Assembly: GCA_947629775.1 (NCBI GenBank)
Contig: CANRFA010000004.1
Coordinates: 83,731-147,730, forward strand
DNA: 64,000 bases
DNA from: an uncultured Oscillospiraceae bacterium
GTDB taxonomy: Bacteria; Bacillota; Clostridia; Oscillospirales; Oscillospiraceae
Direction of reading: 5' to 3'
The notes below the pieces were generated by a model. The model was given only the letters and a program-made list of their open reading frames with translations. It ran no database searches and was not told the origin of the DNA. Shown here one piece after another: positions 62,042-64,000 of this stretch. Numbering within the stretch: the stretch's first letter is position 1; the number at the start of each line of letters is the position of its first letter. The position numbers and the translations under genes were made by a program.

Positions 62042-62057
62042 CAATTTGTGTAAATTG
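62042..62057. repeat. Inverted repeat upstream of the amt promoter
   Basis: CAATTTGTGTAAATTG: perfect six-base arms around GTGT, 80 bases upstream of the amt -35, in otherwise AT-rich sequence. A possible operator. Confidence 0.4.
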
Positions 62058-62071
62058 CCCAGGAAAACCGG

Positions 62072-62088
62072 GGATTTCGCAGAAATCC
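62072..62088 (-). terminator. Weak hairpin after sfsA
   Basis: Stem GGATTTC/GAAATCC with a three-base loop, followed on the minus strand by CCGGTTTTCC. The T-run is poor, so termination is uncertain. Confidence 0.35.
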
Positions 62089-62091
62089 GCC

Positions 62092-62790
62092 TCAGAGCAT
62101 GACGGAAAGGGGCCTGCAAGCCTTCAAAATGCCCGGTTCCACGGCGCATTCCACCGCCAGGATCTCCACCCCGGCGTCCCGGGCCTGACGCAGGGCGGCT
62201 CCGAAGGCCGGGTGGGTGGCGTCGTTGGGAGTAACGAAGCGCATGGGGGACATCTGCACGATAAAGCAGACGGCGGCCTCGTATCCCGCCTGGCGGGCGC
62301 GGATCAGTTCCTGCAGGTGCTTTACACCCCGCTCCGTGGGAGCGTCCGGGAAGGAGGCCACCCCGTCTGTTTCCAGGGTCACCCCTTTGACCTCCACGAA
62401 GCCGCGGCGGTCCGGAGCTTCCCAGTAGAAGTCGAAGCGGGAGGATCCCCAGACGGTCTCGGGGCGCAGGAGCGTCAGGTCCGGGCGGAAGTGTCCGTCC
62501 ACGGCCCACTCCCGGAAGACCCTGTTGGGAGCCTGGGAGTCCATGTTGATCAGCAGAGGGCCGAAGGGAGTCTGCTTTTCCACGGCCACAAGGTCATACC
62601 GGGTCCTGCGGGCGGGGTTGTCGCTCTCGGTCAGCCAGACCGGGACGCCGGGCAGCAGCAGTTCCCGGCAGCGGCCGGTGTTCTTCACGTGGCAGACCGT
62701 GTCCTGGCCCCGGATGTCTACGTGGGCGATGAAGCGGTTGGGCCGGGAGCGGAAAACCCCCTCTGTGATATTCGGATAGCGCACTTGCAT
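62092..62790 (-). CDS. sfsA: SfsA family DNA/RNA nuclease-like protein
   Basis: A 232-residue SfsA: N-terminal OB-like FRSRPNRFIAHVDIRG, CHVKNTGRCRELLLPG, then the nuclease-like core RFDFYWEAP...GFVEVKGVTLETDGVASFPDAPTERGVKHL, containing D and E-x-K residues. Named sugar-fermentation stimulation protein in E. coli; structures suggest a restriction-endonuclease fold. Divergent from the EamA gene by 59 bases. Confidence 0.93.
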   Translation of the reverse strand: MQVRYPNITEGVFRSRPNRFIAHVDIRGQDTVCHVKNTGRCRELLLPGVPVWLTESDNPARRTRYDLVAVEKQTPFGPLLINMDSQAPNRVFREWAVDGHFRPDLTLLRPETVWGSSRFDFYWEAPDRRGFVEVKGVTLETDGVASFPDAPTERGVKHLQELIRARQAGYEAAVCFIVQMSPMRFVTPNDATHPAFGAALRQARDAGVEILAVECAVEPGILKACRPLSVML

Positions 62791-62849
62791 TCTCCCCTTC
62801 TCTCTGCTATAGTACCCGGAGTATACTGCAGAACAGGGAGGGACCGCAA

Positions 62850-63773
62850 GTGGAAAGGCGGGCCTGTCTGAAAATCATTGCGGCGGCCGCCATGTGGGGC
62901 TGCATCGGGATCTTCGTCCGGCTTCTGACGGCGGCCGGGCTGACGTCCATGGAGAACGTGGCGCTGCGGGGGACCCTTTCCGCGGCCCTGTACGGCATCT
63001 TCCTGGCGCTGACCAACCGCCAGGCCCTTCGCATCAGTCCCCGGCACTGGTATTACTTCTTCGGCTCCGGGGTCTGCTCGCTGGTCTTCTTCAACTGGTG
63101 CTACTTCACCTGCATTAACCTCAGCTCCATGTCCGTGGCGGCGGTGCTGCTCTATACTTCGCCGGTTTTCGTTACGCTGCTCTCCGCGGTCCTGTTCCGG
63201 GAGCGGATCACCCCGGTGAAGATCGTGGCGCTCCTGGTGACCTTCGCCGGCTGCGCTCTGGTGACAGGACTGTTCCCCCTGGGGCAGGAGCGGGTCTCCG
63301 GGTTTACCATTCTGGTGGGACTGGGCTCCGCCTTCGGGTATGCCCTCTACTCCATTTTCGGCAAGCTGGCGCTGAAGCACTACCAGTCTCCTACGATCAC
63401 CTTCTACACCATGCTCTTTGCGGGCGTCTTCGCCGTGCCGATCTCCGGCCTCTGGCGGCATCTGGATCTGCTTCTGAACTGGCGGGCCGTCGTGGGCGGG
63501 CTTGGCATCAGCGTGGGATGTACCATCTTCGCCTACCTGCTCTACACGGACGGCCTTAAGGATGCGGAGGCGGGAAAGGCCGCCATTCTGGCCACAGTGG
63601 AGCCCTTTGTGGCGGCGGTGCTGGGGATTGTGATCTTCCACGAGGGGATTACGGTCTGTGAATTACCCCCCCGGGGTGTCGCAAGCTCCACCCCAGAAGG
63701 GGCGGGGCTTCCGGCAGTCCCGGTAAGAGGTCAAACTATTCATCGATGTCTATCCTATAAGGATTACCTTTGA
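62850..63773 (+). pseudogene. EamA/DMT-superfamily transporter, 3' end replaced
   Basis: Residues 1-269 form a drug/metabolite (EamA) transporter with two repeats of about five helices, ending EPFVAAVLGIVIFHEGITV. In intact homologues this precedes the last helix. Here, from about 63660, the frame turns to unrelated, non-hydrophobic CELPPRGVASSTPEG and runs 37 codons to a stop. Base composition also falls. The last helix is therefore missing, and the gene looks disrupted by inserted DNA. Start GTG/CTG region: GTG 62850 with AGGGAGG upstream. Confidence 0.8.
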
Positions 63774-64000
63774 TTGGTTATGTCGGATTGTCCGGCATTC
63801 TTCTTCCGGCGCCTGCGCTTCAGAGTCCTGCGACCTATGTGTCTGGTCTTCCCCTTGTCATCGGTCCAGGTCAAAGGATGAGTGGCATCGAATTTCTCCT
63901 TCTGCCGCTTGCGGTTTTCGAGGAAGGAAGCGTAAAATAATAACTTGGTGGATTTTCCAGTTCGCTTCCAATTTCACTTTTTGAACGGAAATGAGCGAAA
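63660..64000. mobile_element. Probable mobile-element junction, lower GC, runs off window
   Basis: Everything after about 63660 differs in composition from the chromosome. A GC-rich inverted stretch (CCACCCCAGAAGGGGCGG) near 63690-63707 may be an element end. On the minus strand, codons from 63973 down to a TAA at 63764 read FLENRKRQKEKFDATHPLTW and then a basic tail KRRRRKKNAG; this has no start codon in the window and a stop at 63974-63976, so it is either the degraded or frameshifted tail of an element gene or chance. I cannot name the element. Confidence 0.4.

Overview
The window is a compact, GC-rich (roughly 60%) bacterial chromosome segment that looks like a spore-forming, butyrate-producing anaerobic Clostridia member, most plausibly an Oscillospiraceae/Flavonifractor-like gut organism. 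The supporting genes are SpoIID, dipicolinate synthase DpaAB, WalRK with YycH/YycI, CIRCE-controlled groESL, Hbd plus Bcd-EtfBA, DarA and XpaC/TelA. The family guess is inference; spore formation and butyryl-CoA metabolism rest on the genes themselves. No rRNA, tRNA or CRISPR array was seen.

Layout, left to right. 1-2.0 kb: a FeoA-FeoB fusion cut by the window edge and a DEDD exonuclease. 2.0-2.6 kb: a gene-free stretch with its own minus-strand promoter and terminator, a candidate structured RNA. 2.6-10.3 kb: spoIID, a Nudix hydrolase, then walR-walK-yycH-yycI and murI (cell-wall homeostasis). 10.4-12.6 kb: groES-groEL with promoter, CIRCE and terminator. 12.6-24.6 kb: two M20 amidohydrolases (one coupled to a C39-like protein, one to a YfcC-type transporter), a SNF2 ATPase with a SWIM protein, a MATE exporter, YaaA and a macrodomain protein. 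24.2-30.6 kb: a VanZ-like protein and a BlaI/M56 regulatory operon whose downstream membrane-anchored proteins repeat the M56 hinge and membrane segment.

30.7-36.7 kb: butyryl-CoA pathway genes (hbd; bcd-etfB-etfA behind a Rex-like operator) followed by dpaA-dpaB. 36.77-36.83 kb: a tight DnaA-box cluster. 36.9-48 kb, mostly minus strand: tsaD-GNAT-rimI, two hypothetical proteins, polA, a Gx/NusG-II/ApbE flavinylation-type cassette and mutS. 48.1-51.5 kb: trmO, darA, a membrane-attached MerR regulator followed by four tandem small membrane proteins sharing its C-terminal motif, and ybjQ. 51.8-55 kb: TPM protein, telA and xpaC. 55.2-60 kb: an LtaS-like sulfatase, threonine ammonia-lyase, recR and a cysteine-rich membrane protein. 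60.1-64 kb: an Amt-PII fusion with an attenuator-like leader, sfsA, and an EamA transporter whose 3' end is replaced by lower-GC DNA, probably a mobile-element junction.

The two most unusual loci are the BlaI/M56 operon with repeated sensor hinges (25.6-30.6 kb) and the MerR plus four-paralogue membrane array (49.3-51.0 kb). The orphan transcription unit at 2.0-2.6 kb and the DnaA-box cluster are the best non-coding candidates.
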